Assembly: GCA_022266195.1 (NCBI GenBank)
Contig: WHVY01000011.1
Span: forward strand, 434,001-498,000
From: Tetranychus cinnabarinus
Lineage: Eukaryota > Arthropoda > Arachnida > Trombidiformes > Tetranychidae
DNA length: 64,000 bases
Direction: 5' to 3'
Shown piece by piece: positions 1-12,000 of this stretch. Made by a program: the position numbers and the translations under genes. The stretch's first letter is position 1. Every line of letters begins with the position of its first letter. The notes below the pieces were generated by a model. That model had not been told where the DNA came from, searched no databases, and saw only the letters and a program-made list of their open reading frames with translations.

Positions 1-492
1 CTTTTTAACTCTCTTCAAGCTGGTCTTTTTGATGGCTTCAGCACGCTTAAGAAACGCATCAAATTCTCGATGTTTGACTGCTGGTAAAGCTGTTGCTTTG
101 ATAGAATGAATAAGAATATTTTCTATTCCTAACCAATGAACAATCTTTGGTGAAAGCGTTGGAATTGAAAGATCTTTAACATTATCTGCGAAAACAGCAT
201 ATTGTGACATCAAATCTTGAGAATCCTCTGCAAAGAGAAATAAATGAGTTAAATGATAAAAAATCGATAAAGAAAAATTTCTAGTCTTACCTCCGATGGC
301 AACAATTAAGCCTTGAATTGGATCCACTCCATCGATTATGATTTCAACCAGATTATTTGCATGGATTTCGAGCGGCTTGAAACCCTTTGGAATTTTGTCA
401 GAATCAATTTTCAAACCAAGTGGAATAGTTTCTTCATTTGCTCCAGATTTTTTTATTCTCAGGACAATGAGCACAAGCTTTTGATTAGCCAT
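1..492 (-). CDS. Unrecognised two-exon gene, partial (continues past the left edge)
   Basis: Minus-strand gene with an ATG at 492-490. The first exon is 291-492 (67 codons plus one base) and ends at donor GGAG|GTAAGA. The second exon starts at 227 after TTTGCAG and stays open to base 1. Phase 1 matches at the junction, and the intron is 63 bp. The 143 visible residues have balanced composition, with a start beginning MANQKLVLIVLRIKK and a lysine-rich visible end. I recognise no domain. It lies head-to-head with the Tnp2-like transposase gene, 522 bp apart, so it may be the partner ORF of the same element (CACTA-type transposons often carry a second protein) or an unrelated host gene. The two-exon model is well supported by sequence; the function is unknown. 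Confidence 0.6.
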   Translation of the reverse strand, partial: MANQKLVLIVLRIKKSGANEETIPLGLKIDSDKIPKGFKPLEIHANNLVEIIIDGVDPIQGLIVAIGGKTRNFSLSIFYHLTHLFLFAEDSQDLMSQYAVFADNVKDLSIPTLSPKIVHWLGIENILIHSIKATALPAVKHREFDAFLKRAEAIKKTSLKRVKK

Positions 493-1014
493 TAGACAGC
501 AAATAGAAGCAATTAAAGTTGGTTGATTTAAGATCACTTTAGATTTAGAACGAAAACCTCTTCGATTGCTCACTTTAATCCTTTGCACTTTTTTAAATGA
601 GTTAATTCTCATTCGATTTTAAAATCACAATTAAAACAGTACACAGTATACAGTATGAGGTGAGATCAACAATTATTTGTAGTAATCAAATTAAAATGAT
701 AAAAAGGAAATTAAAAAAACGTGTTTTTCAGAAGATAAGATTTTAAAATGGGTTGAACTTCCTTAAGAGATAAGAGAATAAACTCTTTTTTCTTTAATAG
801 AAAAAAGATAAGATAAGCGTTTCCATGGAAACTTGACAAACATTAAAGTCGATTGTGAAAATTTAGCTTAAAATTAAAAATTCATGTCAACGTGTTTAAA
901 TGTTTGCTCATTTTTCGTATTTTGTGATTAAATTTATTGTTTGTTAATTAGAATCAACGTTTTTATTTAATTACAAAATAGATTCTCATTTCTTTAAAAG
1001 TGTTAATTGTGAAA
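493..1014. promoter_or_regulatory. Shared upstream region between two divergent genes
   Basis: This 522-bp AT-rich gap separates the start codons of two diverging genes and must hold both promoters and 5' leaders if both are expressed. No clear TATA box or long inverted repeat was found. The transposase ATG at 1015 sits in a fair Kozak context (gaaaATGG). The regulatory role is inferred from gene layout only. Confidence 0.35.
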
Positions 1015-3540
1015 ATGGAATCAAATGGCCCACGTGTTTCATCAATAAGAACGATGTATCGTAAAAAACGATTGCTCCATCAAATTGCTCAAACAAATTA
1101 TCTTCAAAATTTGAACAATAACAGAATCGAGGATCAATTTGAACTGAGTGATTCCAGTGAGGAACAAAATATTAATGATGAATCTGTAGATTTCTCTGAT
1201 TCCGAAGACACGGAAAACGACTCAAATTCTGATAATTCTCATCGTGAAAGTCTTGAACTTCCCAGTATAAAAGAGTACTCTGAAGCAATTATCTCAGCTC
1301 TTTTGTCTCATGCTGGTTTGAATTTGACGCAAGCTGAGATTGCAGTGAATCTTTTCAACAATTATAATTCTAGATTCTCAAAAAATTCAGAATTTCTTCC
1401 CAGTGTTCGTTATTTTTGGGACAAAAAATCGCGATGCAACCCTGTGAGTGCTTACATAGTTTGTGAAAATAATCACCTTCATGGACCTTTTAATGGTGAA
1501 CCAAAAAGTTATGGAAATTATCTTTGTGGTGGAAATCAAATCAAAGCGGAGCTGAAAAATGAGAATTATTTCTTACACATTAAACTTAAAGATCAGCTGG
1601 AAAATCATCTTAAAGCTATACCTGAGCACAATTGGTCCAATTTAAATCCGTATTCTCAAGGTGATTTTGATACAATAATAAATGATGACGTTTCAACTGC
1701 TAATCAGGCGAAAAAAATCAAGTCAGATTTCGTGCAACAAGGTGTCCTGAAATTAACTTTGACTATACATGCAGATGAAGTTGTTGCTGGTAACAGCTCT
1801 TCAATAAAAATTTTCCCGATTCTCATCTCTATCAACGAGCTCAAACCACATTTCCGGAAAAAACACTTTTTCCTCGTTTCATTGTTTGTTGGTAGATACA
1901 AGCCGAAAGTTGAACATTATCTCGCACCAATTTCTAAAGAGCTTGCTTCACTTGAGAAAAATCCAGTTTGTTGGAAAATAAATTTTTCTGAAAAGGTAAT
2001 TCAAGCTACATTTCACCTTGTTGGATTAGTTGCCGATGCTCCTATGAGAGCGTATTTGCGGAATGTCAGACAGTATAATCATTTGAATGGTTGCGACTGG
2101 TGCTTAACACAAGCATCCTCTGCTCACGGTGCAAGAATTTATTCCAATTTGAATACACAAGAAATCGAAGCTCTCAAAAGGAAACATTTGGATTTTTTAA
2201 ATTTCAAAAATTTGCTTGAAAGTAACAATCAAGAAAGCAATTCGACAGAATTTATAAATATCAATCCAAGGTTCAAAGGAATGGTTGGGATTTCCCCATT
2301 ACTCAGTCTTGATTCTTTCGACATAGTTGCTGGAGTTAATATGGAGCCAATGCACTGCATTATTTTAGGAATTTTACGATCAATTATAATGAAAGGATGG
2401 CTGGATGGTGATTCCAGTCATTTGATGGAGACAAATGTGGACAAAACATTCTTCAAAAGAGAATTATCCAAAAGATTACTGGATATCAAAGTACCTTCTG
2501 AATTTGTTCGATTAGCAAGAGACATTGATCAAATTAAATTTTGGAAAAGTTCAGAGTTTGATAATTTTCTGGTATATTATGCTTTATCCACACTGAAAGG
2601 GCTCTTGAAACCAAGGATTCTAAACCATTTGATCTGTCTTCAGAAAATTTTTACTCTAGCTCACTGTGGCCCCATTGAAGAAAGAAAACTTTCATTTCTA
2701 CAAAATTTGATTGAAGATTTTCAAGTCAGAATTTCGCAAATATACGGAACAAGCTTTCTCACATACAATCTTCACATTCTTACACATTTGCCTGATTCAT
2801 TGAGAAATTTAGGACCATATTCCAATATATCTTCGTATGCGCTTGAAAATTATATGGGTCGGCTTAAAGAGAAAGTTAGAAGATCATCCAACATTGCCCC
2901 TTCATTAGTTAGAATATTTATAAATGATTTCAAATTTTATGAAACATTAGAAACAAAATTGACCATCTGGAGATTAAATGCAAAAGAAAAGAAAGATTTC
3001 GGCTTGAAAGCATATCATCACTTTGATGGATATAGTGAAAAGATAATAACGTTGAATATCGAAATTCAAGAGCAGAAGAAAGTTGAAATTCACGATTTCA
3101 TGAAAGAAAAGTGGCCAAACATCGATTGCAGCTCGACGGATTTGCAATTTTGTAAATCTGTTTCCATCGCTGGAAAAAGATTTTCTACCAAAAGCTATAT
3201 GGTCGATAAAAAGCGTGACGATTCTCTCATTTGTTTGCCACAAGTTTCTCAATATGCACGAATTATATATTTATTCCAACACAATTCTGATATATTCGCT
3301 TGCTGCAAAACTTTGAAAGTTAATCCAGTCAAGTTAGCATTCAAAGACACAAGGAATGCTCAAATTAAGTTAGATTTAGAGCACATTCATGAAGTCATTC
3401 AGGATTCCGATCAAAATGAATTTAACGAAATAAGTATTCTCAATTCGAAAGTAAAAAAATGTATCTTTATACAAAGTACAAAATTTCATTATAAATATCC
3501 AAAAGATTTCATTATTGATACTATAATAAATAACTTTTGA
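1015..3540 (+). CDS. Tnp2/CACTA-like DDE transposase, intact and intronless
   Basis: An uninterrupted ORF of 841 codons ends at TGA 3538-3540. The first ATG in frame is 1015, in good Kozak context; a frame extension to 1000 begins with GTG and is unlikely to be used. The N-terminus is basic, followed by a Ser/Asp/Glu-rich acidic stretch (about residues 40-85). The rest resembles the Tnp2-type transposase proteins common in invertebrate genomes: IHADEVV (D254), VADAPMRAY (D341), a Cys pair CDWC (360-363), EPMHCIILG (H447), and the hallmark block LHILTHLPDSLRNLGP through ALENYMGRLK (E611). D254, D341 and E611 are my candidates for the acidic triad, by position and not proven. Length is normal for the family. 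No stop or frameshift is present, so it is either a recently active copy or a domesticated one. A poly(A) signal AATAAA lies at 3652. Terminal inverted repeats were not found, and the left end may lie outside the window. Confidence 0.82.
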   Translation: MESNGPRVSSIRTMYRKKRLLHQIAQTNYLQNLNNNRIEDQFELSDSSEEQNINDESVDFSDSEDTENDSNSDNSHRESLELPSIKEYSEAIISALLSHAGLNLTQAEIAVNLFNNYNSRFSKNSEFLPSVRYFWDKKSRCNPVSAYIVCENNHLHGPFNGEPKSYGNYLCGGNQIKAELKNENYFLHIKLKDQLENHLKAIPEHNWSNLNPYSQGDFDTIINDDVSTANQAKKIKSDFVQQGVLKLTLTIHADEVVAGNSSSIKIFPILISINELKPHFRKKHFFLVSLFVGRYKPKVEHYLAPISKELASLEKNPVCWKINFSEKVIQATFHLVGLVADAPMRAYLRNVRQYNHLNGCDWCLTQASSAHGARIYSNLNTQEIEALKRKHLDFLNFKNLLESNNQESNSTEFININPRFKGMVGISPLLSLDSFDIVAGVNMEPMHCIILGILRSIIMKGWLDGDSSHLMETNVDKTFFKRELSKRLLDIKVPSEFVRLARDIDQIKFWKSSEFDNFLVYYALSTLKGLLKPRILNHLICLQKIFTLAHCGPIEERKLSFLQNLIEDFQVRISQIYGTSFLTYNLHILTHLPDSLRNLGPYSNISSYALENYMGRLKEKVRRSSNIAPSLVRIFINDFKFYETLETKLTIWRLNAKEKKDFGLKAYHHFDGYSEKIITLNIEIQEQKKVEIHDFMKEKWPNIDCSSTDLQFCKSVSIAGKRFSTKSYMVDKKRDDSLICLPQVSQYARIIYLFQHNSDIFACCKTLKVNPVKLAFKDTRNAQIKLDLEHIHEVIQDSDQNEFNEISILNSKVKKCIFIQSTKFHYKYPKDFIIDTIINNF

Positions 3541-3562
3541 ATTTTGATTTGCATGATTCTGA

Positions 3563-4169
3563 CCCACTGATTCAATTCAATTAGAAACTATTTTTGATCA
3601 AATTTCTCGCGACATTGATATTATTCTAATTGAAAGAAATTCGTTGAAAATAATAAAACTCTGTTTTAATCCAACTACTTCTATAACTGCAAGTTCAAGA
3701 GTGATTCTGACTCTTCTTTAATTCATAAATCTGTAAATCAGAGTAAAAAAAGAATTGAGGATACGTTGAGTCTAAATTGGACTCTTCAAGTACTCAATTT
3801 TTCTACTTTTTTACTTCCACAAATTGCATATGTTGATTGGGAAGAGTTACATGACTTCGGCAATATCGGAATAATAGGCACTATAAAAAGTTCCTTCATG
3901 CTGGAAGGGTCCGAGTTGCATAATGAAAACTTACTAAATCAAACAGAAAATGAATATTTGCAAACTCCTTAAACAGACTGCAAATCTCGTTGAAAGCTGA
4001 ACTGGAAGAAGTCGATTTATGCTTCGAATCTCAATCGAACTTTTTTTATCAAATATCGATAAATGAGAATAAAAGATATTTTTTATCTCTTCTCTCAATA
4101 AACTACAAGTATGATTGGCCTATTGTTGTGGCTATTGAAAAGGTTCAACTACTCAACTTACCAGAGTAA
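3563..4169 (+). pseudogene. Frameshifted coding remnant downstream of the transposase
   Basis: Three overlapping plus-strand open stretches have protein-like composition. The first is 3563-3718 (includes IQLETIFDQISRDIDIILIE), the second 3670-3969 (includes YVDWEELHDFGNIGIIG), and the third 3954-4169 (includes KYDWPIVVAIEKVQLLNLPE, stop at 4167). Each step goes back by one base, as single-base deletions would produce, and the third change falls within 3954-3971. No heptamer slippery site is evident there. The segments have no ATG of their own and match no family I know. This may be a decayed second gene of the neighbouring element, the 3' part of another gene, or intact sequence with assembly errors. 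Confidence 0.4.
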
Positions 4170-7100
4170 TAATCACATTTCAATTTATCAAAATTTCCTC
4201 TCCCATTCATTCCTAGACTGGAAAAGTTGATAAGGAAAATTGCCTCAAATATCATCATCATCATCATCATCACCACTTCGATCATCTTATCCATTTTCAC
4301 TTTTTTCATTTTTTCGTTGACATTTTTTCTTCCTCTTCATTCACATCGTTTCTTGAACCAAACTGAACACAACTGTTTTTCATATGATATTATAATATAA
4401 TAATATGATAACTTATTGTTTCCCTTATTTTTATTTGGATATTTATTTCTCATTCCTTCTTCTCTTTTCACAACTTTATTTCCTTCTGGTGTGATAAATT
4501 GTTAACTGCCAAGGATTATTATTATATTGTTTTGTAGCGAAAATTTGTTCTCATCATTTCAGACTGAAAAGACAGAAAAAAGAAAAATTATTATTTTCTT
4601 TTGCTCTATCATCATCATCATCTCTGTTCTCATCCGTATGGCATTTGATGAAACAAAACTTTGAGAAAAGTATTATTACTTTTTATTGTTTAAACACTTC
4701 TGTAATAAGATTTACTTTTTTGTTTCTTCTTAATATTGAATCAATGGATTGTCATTAAAATGTCTACAAATTGATCAAATTGCAATGAGAAAGAAATAAT
4801 TAAATCCAATTCAACCAAATATCGATTAGAGCATTATACAAGAACTTTTGAAGCGAAAATGAAAAGCTCAATTTCACATAAAAGCACCTGGAAGAGTTGA
4901 ATATTGATCCAAGTCGAATGATTAAGTTGCGGTGATTCAAATGATTGATTCGTAACCTGAGATTCTTCCAAGTTTTCTCATTGACTAAACAAGCGTGTAT
5001 CAAATAACAGTTGAATGAAAAATTTGATTCATTTTACATAATCACATCACAACAAGTAAAACAATAGCTTCGACTCAAGTAGTGGTTGCCTTTTATCGAA
5101 ATTGATTCCATCCTGAAAAGCATTTGTAGATGAATCGACTAACTTGGAAAGACTCTTTACATAAATATTTATGTAACTCAACCAATTTGGTTTCGTTTTC
5201 GATGGTCATCAGAGTAATTGCTCTAGTTATCGAAGTCAATTGACCCAAATAATGTTCATTTCCTTGAATTTCATGCAAATTTAAGCGACTATTTTCACTC
5301 CACACATGTAACGATTCAACACTTTTAACTTCGAGTTACTTTGACCAAAAATGCGTTTAACCTGTTAATCTGTTCTAATATTTTGTCTTTTCAAAGTTGA
5401 AGTTTTGAGCCAGTGCATATGGATGGAATCATGCTCATGGAAATTAACTCATTGAATCTAATTCATTATCTCGATTAAAATGTTGACCCATTTTGAGCTA
5501 AATAAAGGATAACTTCATCATTTGCAGTTCACTCATTTTAACCAGAATTCAACATGAAACTCAATTTTTTTCTGTTGCTTGGTATTCTTTTTAAAGTCTC
5601 ATGATTACATGCAAATTGAACTTTGTTTCATCTTCCAACTTGAACATTCTCTTTGGTAAACAGAAGACGTTTCTCATTATAAATTAATCTAATTACAGGT
5701 TAACTAATTAGCGATCTTTTATGCTTCTTAATAACCATTTACAATCAGGTAAAAGTTTTGAAAGTAAAAAATTGTTGACAAAAGGTAAATGTCATGTTGA
5801 TGAAAATAATTGAAATTAATCATTTCCACCAAATGGATGAATTTGTTTGATTTTTTCATCTCATTAACAACTTTTCTCAAATTTTTTAACTTCATTTATT
5901 TCAAATATGAAAATGAAAATTGTGTTAAATGACAATTTAACTGCGAAAATGAATTGTCTTGATTAATGGATAAATATTTGAGATTCATTACTTTCTCATT
6001 TGATTACTGAATTCTTGCCTGGTAACGTTTCTGTTCAAATTATTTATATAATTAATTTGAATCTTAGGTTGAGAAGTGAAAAAGGAGAAAAGTTCACAAT
6101 GAAAAGTTTAAATAATGGTTTAATCTTTTTCGAAATGAATTTATTCTAATGAATTATGGATGAATCAGATAAATACTAATAAAGCAATATCAAAATATAA
6201 ATTGGATTCTAAATTATTCAAAGAATTCATCTTTTGTTTTCTATTCTTTCATTTCCAAATCAAAATACAAAATTTGTTTAGCATTTTATTATTTTTTAAT
6301 TATTTTATTGAAATAAGAGTCAAAAATGTCTTTGATTTGAGATTTCAATTGAATTTGCAGTTTATAATGAAAAACAATAGAAAAGTTGATTAGAATGAAT
6401 GACGAAAAGTCAACGAAAGAGGGAATTTCATAGGTTCGAATCAAGAATTTAAATTGGAATTTCAAAAGGGATAAGAAAGTCAAATTTCTCTGAATAAATG
6501 AATATCGAGACATGAAGAATTCGTTTTTCAAGTTCTTTTAAAATACTTTTCTGAAATTGCTGAACGTTCAAAATGTCGAGAAATATCGTGATGATACAAA
6601 TATGCATTCATTGAATTGACAGAAAAGTCGCATCAGAAGCATAAAGAAAAGTACAATTCTGCATTATTGGTTATCATGCAATCTTTCATCAGCATTTTTC
6701 ATCAATCATAATCAATTATTTAATCTAATAGCGAATTTTTAAATTGAAATTTAGCATGAAACATGATCGATAACAAAATATAAAATGCTCTTCAATTTGC
6801 ATTTTATATCAAAGAATTCTCATTGTTTTTCTGAAATCGCATCAAGCATTGCCATTATGTCCCCATTGCATATTGGATCTGCATTTGTCCTCATATGTTT
6901 AAAGTTAGCATTTTAATGGTCAGCAAGTTACTTTTTCATGCATGTTTCCATTCGAGTGTCAACCTGAGTGAGTGTTTGCTTTTGGTCAGTTATTAAATCG
7001 TTAGATCGTGAATCAAATCTAAAAATCCCTGAATTGATCTTCACCTAATTTTCGGTTTGATTAACTTGCAAGTAATGGATTCAATGTAAAGTAAATAAAT

Positions 7101-8626
7101 GTGATAGGTAACTTAAAAGCTTCCAGTTAATTGCTATTTAATCATTGCAAAAATATTCACATTCAAGCATTGATCTGAATGTTTAGACAGACTCGTAATA
7201 GCTTTGCAATAGCAGAAGACATCAACTTTAAGAGCATTTCATTCAAGATCAAACGCAAACTTTTTAAGAAATATGGTTAAACCAATTCGCTTGAACTTCG
7301 TAGACATTTTCGCACAACTATTAGACTGCATTTATGAGTATGGATAGCTTATGCATTTCTGCGTCTTCCTTCAGCATTCGTTTGTCTTTAGCAAACGTAT
7401 TCAGTCGGTACAAATATGAAAAGACACTTTTTCTTGCACATTGAGAACGTAAAAGACAATAATATCGTGAATCAACGGAAAACTTCTTCATAACTTTCCC
7501 CTTAAACGTTATATATTTTGTAAGAAAGACTAATATATGCAATACTTCGTTAGAGAGATGAACGATTAAACGATAAATTGTGATTCTGTTTGCAGAAGCC
7601 TTAAGAACTTTGACTTCAGTTCCAGTTAAAACTCTAGTTATACTTTTGAAATGCAGCAATAAAAATTTATAAAGTAATATAACGCAATTTGTAAAGGTTA
7701 ATTCAACTTAGAAATACAAAATTGGCGAAGGTTTTCTTCCCATGCAATCAATTCTGTGTTCTTCATCAGTAATGTACTATAAAATGAACTACGTTTGTTA
7801 GTTTTGCAACTAAACTCATCTCATTGAATAATCATTATTTTTTATTTCTCATATAATGTCCATGTAATGTTGAGAAAACTTTGAAGATCATTTTTCACAT
7901 TTGAAAACATTATTTCTTGCCATTTGATGAACAACTAAACTCTATTCAACGTTGCATATTGGAAACAATAAAATGAAAATTTCATGCATTTCAAGAATAA
8001 AAATGTTTCCACAATAAATAATGAACAAATAAAGAGAAAGAATAAAATGGAAAATCATAATTCCCTTTAAAATTACCCTGAGTTACTAATAAAATGTGTG
8101 TGAGTGTTTCACTGTCAACCTTTTTCCATCACTTATTCATTCTAATCACTGCGTTAACGAAAGTAATAATAATAAATTATCAATTAGAGTAAACAAAATT
8201 AAAATAAATATCAAATTATTATTTACTATGCAAAGAGAAACGGAAAGTCATGAAAACAAGTGCAATGAGTTTCAATAAATAAGAAAAATTAATAGTCGCA
8301 AAAAGTGTTGCAGGTAAAGTGTATTCCAATTGAATTTCATCACGGTCACCATATAATGAGCAGAGATGAAAACAAATGCCATGTGTGGGTTTCAAATGCT
8401 TGTTACATGATATTAATTTTGAATCACAAACAAAATTAGATTTCAGGCAAAATCAGAGATTAATTTGCACATTATCCAAAGTTCAAAATAATAGTAAAAA
8501 GAAAGCCTCAAGACTCATGCTTTAAACATCATTCATTTTCCTAAAAAAATCAGAAAATCATTAACTTCTCAGAAGCAAAGGTCGGGATCACACAGAAAGT
8601 CAATCACTCTACAACTTGCAATTCAC
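4170..8626. other. Noncoding AT-rich region, no supported gene
   Basis: No intact gene is supported here. It begins with a pyrimidine-rich stretch containing an ATC microsatellite. The minus strand at about 5093-5330 carries a short coding-like stretch without an ATG start (includes NEHYLGQLTSITRAITLM), possibly a decayed ORF. Another open minus stretch at 7321-7659 also lacks an ATG start. Neither resembles a family I know. Confidence 0.5.
4251..4273. repeat. ATC trinucleotide microsatellite
   Basis: About seven tandem ATC units, followed by a degenerate caccac tail, in pyrimidine-rich noncoding DNA. Simple repeat. Confidence 0.85.
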
Positions 8627-9000
8627 TTCCATAAACTGAAGCAATATGTTCTTCTTCAATCTGTAACAACTTAAGAACTTCAATGAGATTCTTCGCTAGT
8701 TTGGATACTGTTGCGAACTCCAAAGATTGCATATTATGTAACGAAGCTCATATTTTATTCACTAAAAAGGCTTTCGTAGCAAGATAGAAGCACAAACAAT
8801 TACAAACAAATCGACTCCAATATCAAAGTTTCCACTTACAACTTACAAGCGTTTCAATGTTTATAAGAGCTTCGTTACATAATATGCAATCTTTGGAGTT
8901 CGCTAGTCTAATAGTATCAAAAGATCGTAGCGAAAGATCTTCTTGAAGTTCTTGAGTTAGTAGCGCTTGAGAAAGAAAATATTGCATCTGTTTGTGGATG
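8627..9000. repeat. Long inverted repeat with a 36-bp perfect core
   Basis: Bases 8714-8749 are the exact reverse complement of 8867-8902. Weaker pairing extends outward to roughly 8627 and 9000, including matching runs around TATTGC and GTTCTT, and the arms are separated by about 117 bp. The right arm on the minus strand lies in an open stretch with protein-like composition, so the repeat may be an inverted duplication of a decayed coding sequence or a foldback transposon. No terminal motif or target duplication was identified. Confidence 0.75.
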
Positions 9001-12000
9001 TTGTGAATAGAGTTTGTTGAATGTAAAAACATATTTGCAAAGCATTCGATCGCATAAAGAGAGTTACTTTGTTTTGAACGATCGGACATTTCGTGCAGAA
9101 GTACAGTTATGAGTGAACCTTTGAACGCATCAATATTTGCAATTCACTTGACGTTTAGATGCTCTTCAGAATTAATGATTTAAGAACTTTAAACACAGCA
9201 GAAGTCTTGCGGATGCAGAAAGTTGTTGACGAAGTTGTGCAAAAGTAAAAGAATAACCAAGAGAATTGAAGCCTGCAGAATTTTGAAAAGCTTGATAGAA
9301 TGCAATTTTCCAAATGAATTTCCAAGACTGAACAAGCTGCAAATATTTGAATAATCTCATTTAAATTATACTCTCTTCATTATTCCATAAATTCAGGAAG
9401 TGGTGAGTGAAGAAAAAAAACTTCTATGATCTTCTCTTTAGCATTCAGGTTTGATTGTCTTCAATCTTACTTGTCATGTCTATTGAATGCTTGTAACGGA
9501 AACTGAATTTGGTGAATCGGAAGTAAATCTTTAAATTGTGTCCCATGTTTCCAATGAATAACAACAGATAAGCAAAAGAAGACGAAGAAAGAAAACAAAA
9601 AGCGAGTGAAAACTGGAAGAAGGAATCAACTAAAAAAGTCTTATTACATTTCAAAATGAATTGCCTTCTATTATTATTTAACTGAGCACAACTTTGCAAA
9701 ACTGAAATGAGAAAAAAATTTATTCGCCATTCTTTTTCATTCTATTATTTTATGTATTAGTTTAGACTTGTTTCTCGTTACCATTTATTCCTATTCTTAT
9801 TCACTTGATTCACTCATTTTATTCCCATCCAACTCATCCTCTTACACAGAACAAAAAACTCCTGACTTTCCAACTCTTTACCGTTCCTTTAACTTCCTTC
9901 CTATCCTAATTTAACTTTAAGGTAACCTTAAGTTTACTTCAATGAACAAATCATTGGCATGGAATCCCTTCCAAGTCTCTATCCATTGTTTATCCTCCAA
10001 GATGAAATGCCTTTTTAGAGCGCATTTCTCTTGTTCTGTCTAATATCTCATCACAATATTCATCAATTGAATCATTTTTCACTCTCCACTTTATTGTGCC
10101 CTTAAACTGCCAAAAATGTTGAGTCCAAAGTTTCTAGTGTTGCTTTGTGTTCTCAGTTGAAAACAACTTTATTCACCAATGCTTGACCATCCATTCTGGG
10201 TCAAGATTAATCTTTGCTTCATACATAATCAAAACATTTCAGGTAATAACTTTGAGTGGGTAAACTTGAAAGGGCAAAAACTGAAGTAAGAAGGAAAAGA
10301 TTTGCTCTCAATTGTTTTCCATTTATATTGAAATATAAATAAATATTATTGTTTTTCCCTTTCTGCCTCTCAACTGTCCAAATTGTCCATTTTTATTTGA
10401 TCAATATTTGGCTTGAGAAATAATCTGTTGTTAAGATGAAGGAAGAGAGAAAAAACTAATGCAAAGTTCAATATTGAGGTGAAATAAGATGAAAAAGACA
10501 TTTTAATGGTTTCATATTGATTCAGTAGAGTCAATCGTAAGAGGTCGTCAGTATGGCTAATATGATTCACGAAATGCATGTTTTTTACTTTAAAATCTTC
10601 AGAATTGTTATTCAAAGCTGCAGGTAATTTAAAGAATCAAAGTTCTAGTCGGTTTGGAATGAGAAGAAACTAAACTTTTGCAAATTTTGTGCTTTTCTTT
10701 CAATTCTACTGAAATGCTTTTTATTTTGCTATTCAAGATCATTCATTAAGTTGCTTGGTGAAACGAATAATTAGACTTAAGAGATTTAGGCATATTTCCA
10801 TATAAATTTGTCATTATTTGACCGCTTTTGCTTTTACCAAATTCGCAGAAAATAACACAATACTGTTTATTCGTTATTGCAATAGAAATGAATACGTTTA
10901 GCTTTCATTTGTTTCTCCGTTTGCAACGAAATGAATGCAATTTAATCGATGTTATCACTGTGAAGCAAAAGATCGATGATGCATAAATATTCTTGCTAGC
11001 CATCCAATTGTTTATTTTGTGCTTTGCTAAAATTGCATTGCCAACGAAATCATAACATTATAAGTTTCATTAACATCTTTTCAAAGTCTACAATTATTAC
11101 TAGCAAACAGTATAATTGCAGTAATAGATTTGCATTTGCAAATATGATTGGTCTGAAAGCATTCGTAAAGCTTTGATAGATTTGAAAGCATATTAACTAC
11201 GTTTTGAATCAAATTGAGTAAGACACATCAAAATTTCATGCTGCATTATAAAGCCTCAGACAGATATCAAGCAAAATTCATTCCACTAATGCAGAATGAA
11301 AACTCGAGCTGAAGTTACTCTAAATTTATATTTCAGTTCATTGGAAGTTTTAACGAGTTTCAAGAAGTAATATTTGCTATCGAACTATCCTGTAAGATCT
11401 TTTGCGGTTGCCAAAGTTTCAAAGAAACGAATCGTCATTGCAATTCGGGTGCAATAATTAGATCTGCCGATTAAATTTACTAGCGTATGTCAAAGATGTT
11501 CACGACGATTAGCAAACTTGCACTAAAGTTTCTGCATTAAAGCTTGACCAAAGACGTGAGCTGCGAAAGAAAGGTGAATGAAGGAACAAGGAAAAGCGCA
11601 GAAGTGACACATTTATTGAGTTAACTACACTTATTGTGGTACATTAATAAGCATAATTTATCACTAATAAATATGAACAAGTTTGCCTTTCGAATGGTGA
11701 CAATAATTTGTTTCAACTTTTTTGTTCTTCTTCTTATTCCTCACTTTTTGTGTCCTCTTCATCAACCTTTCAATTGTCTTTTCTATTGACATACTTGTGT
11801 TCAGTATTCTTGATGAGCCCAATTACACCATGATTATTCATCATGATTCCATCATCCACACTGAATCACTTCATTTGACCCAAAAAATCATCTTCAACTC
11901 TACCAATGGGTCAATAAGAATAATATTTATTCTCATCATTTTCCCATTCTTTCACTGTCCATTATTATTCAGAAAGTTTCCACTATTTTCATCAGATAAT

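Noticed and set aside
4800..5003. Minus-strand frame as an independent gene
   Set aside because: No ATG-supported start in a coding context and no family; mentioned only as a possible decayed fragment with the neighbouring stretch.
6425..6445. GGTTCGAATC-like motif resembling a tRNA T-loop (B box)
   Set aside because: Flanking bases do not pair as a T stem and no cloverleaf can be drawn upstream.
7321..7659. 112-codon minus-strand open frame
   Set aside because: Begins at a TTG, with no ATG until late in the frame, no domain and no splice context; length is within chance in 64 kb of AT-rich DNA.
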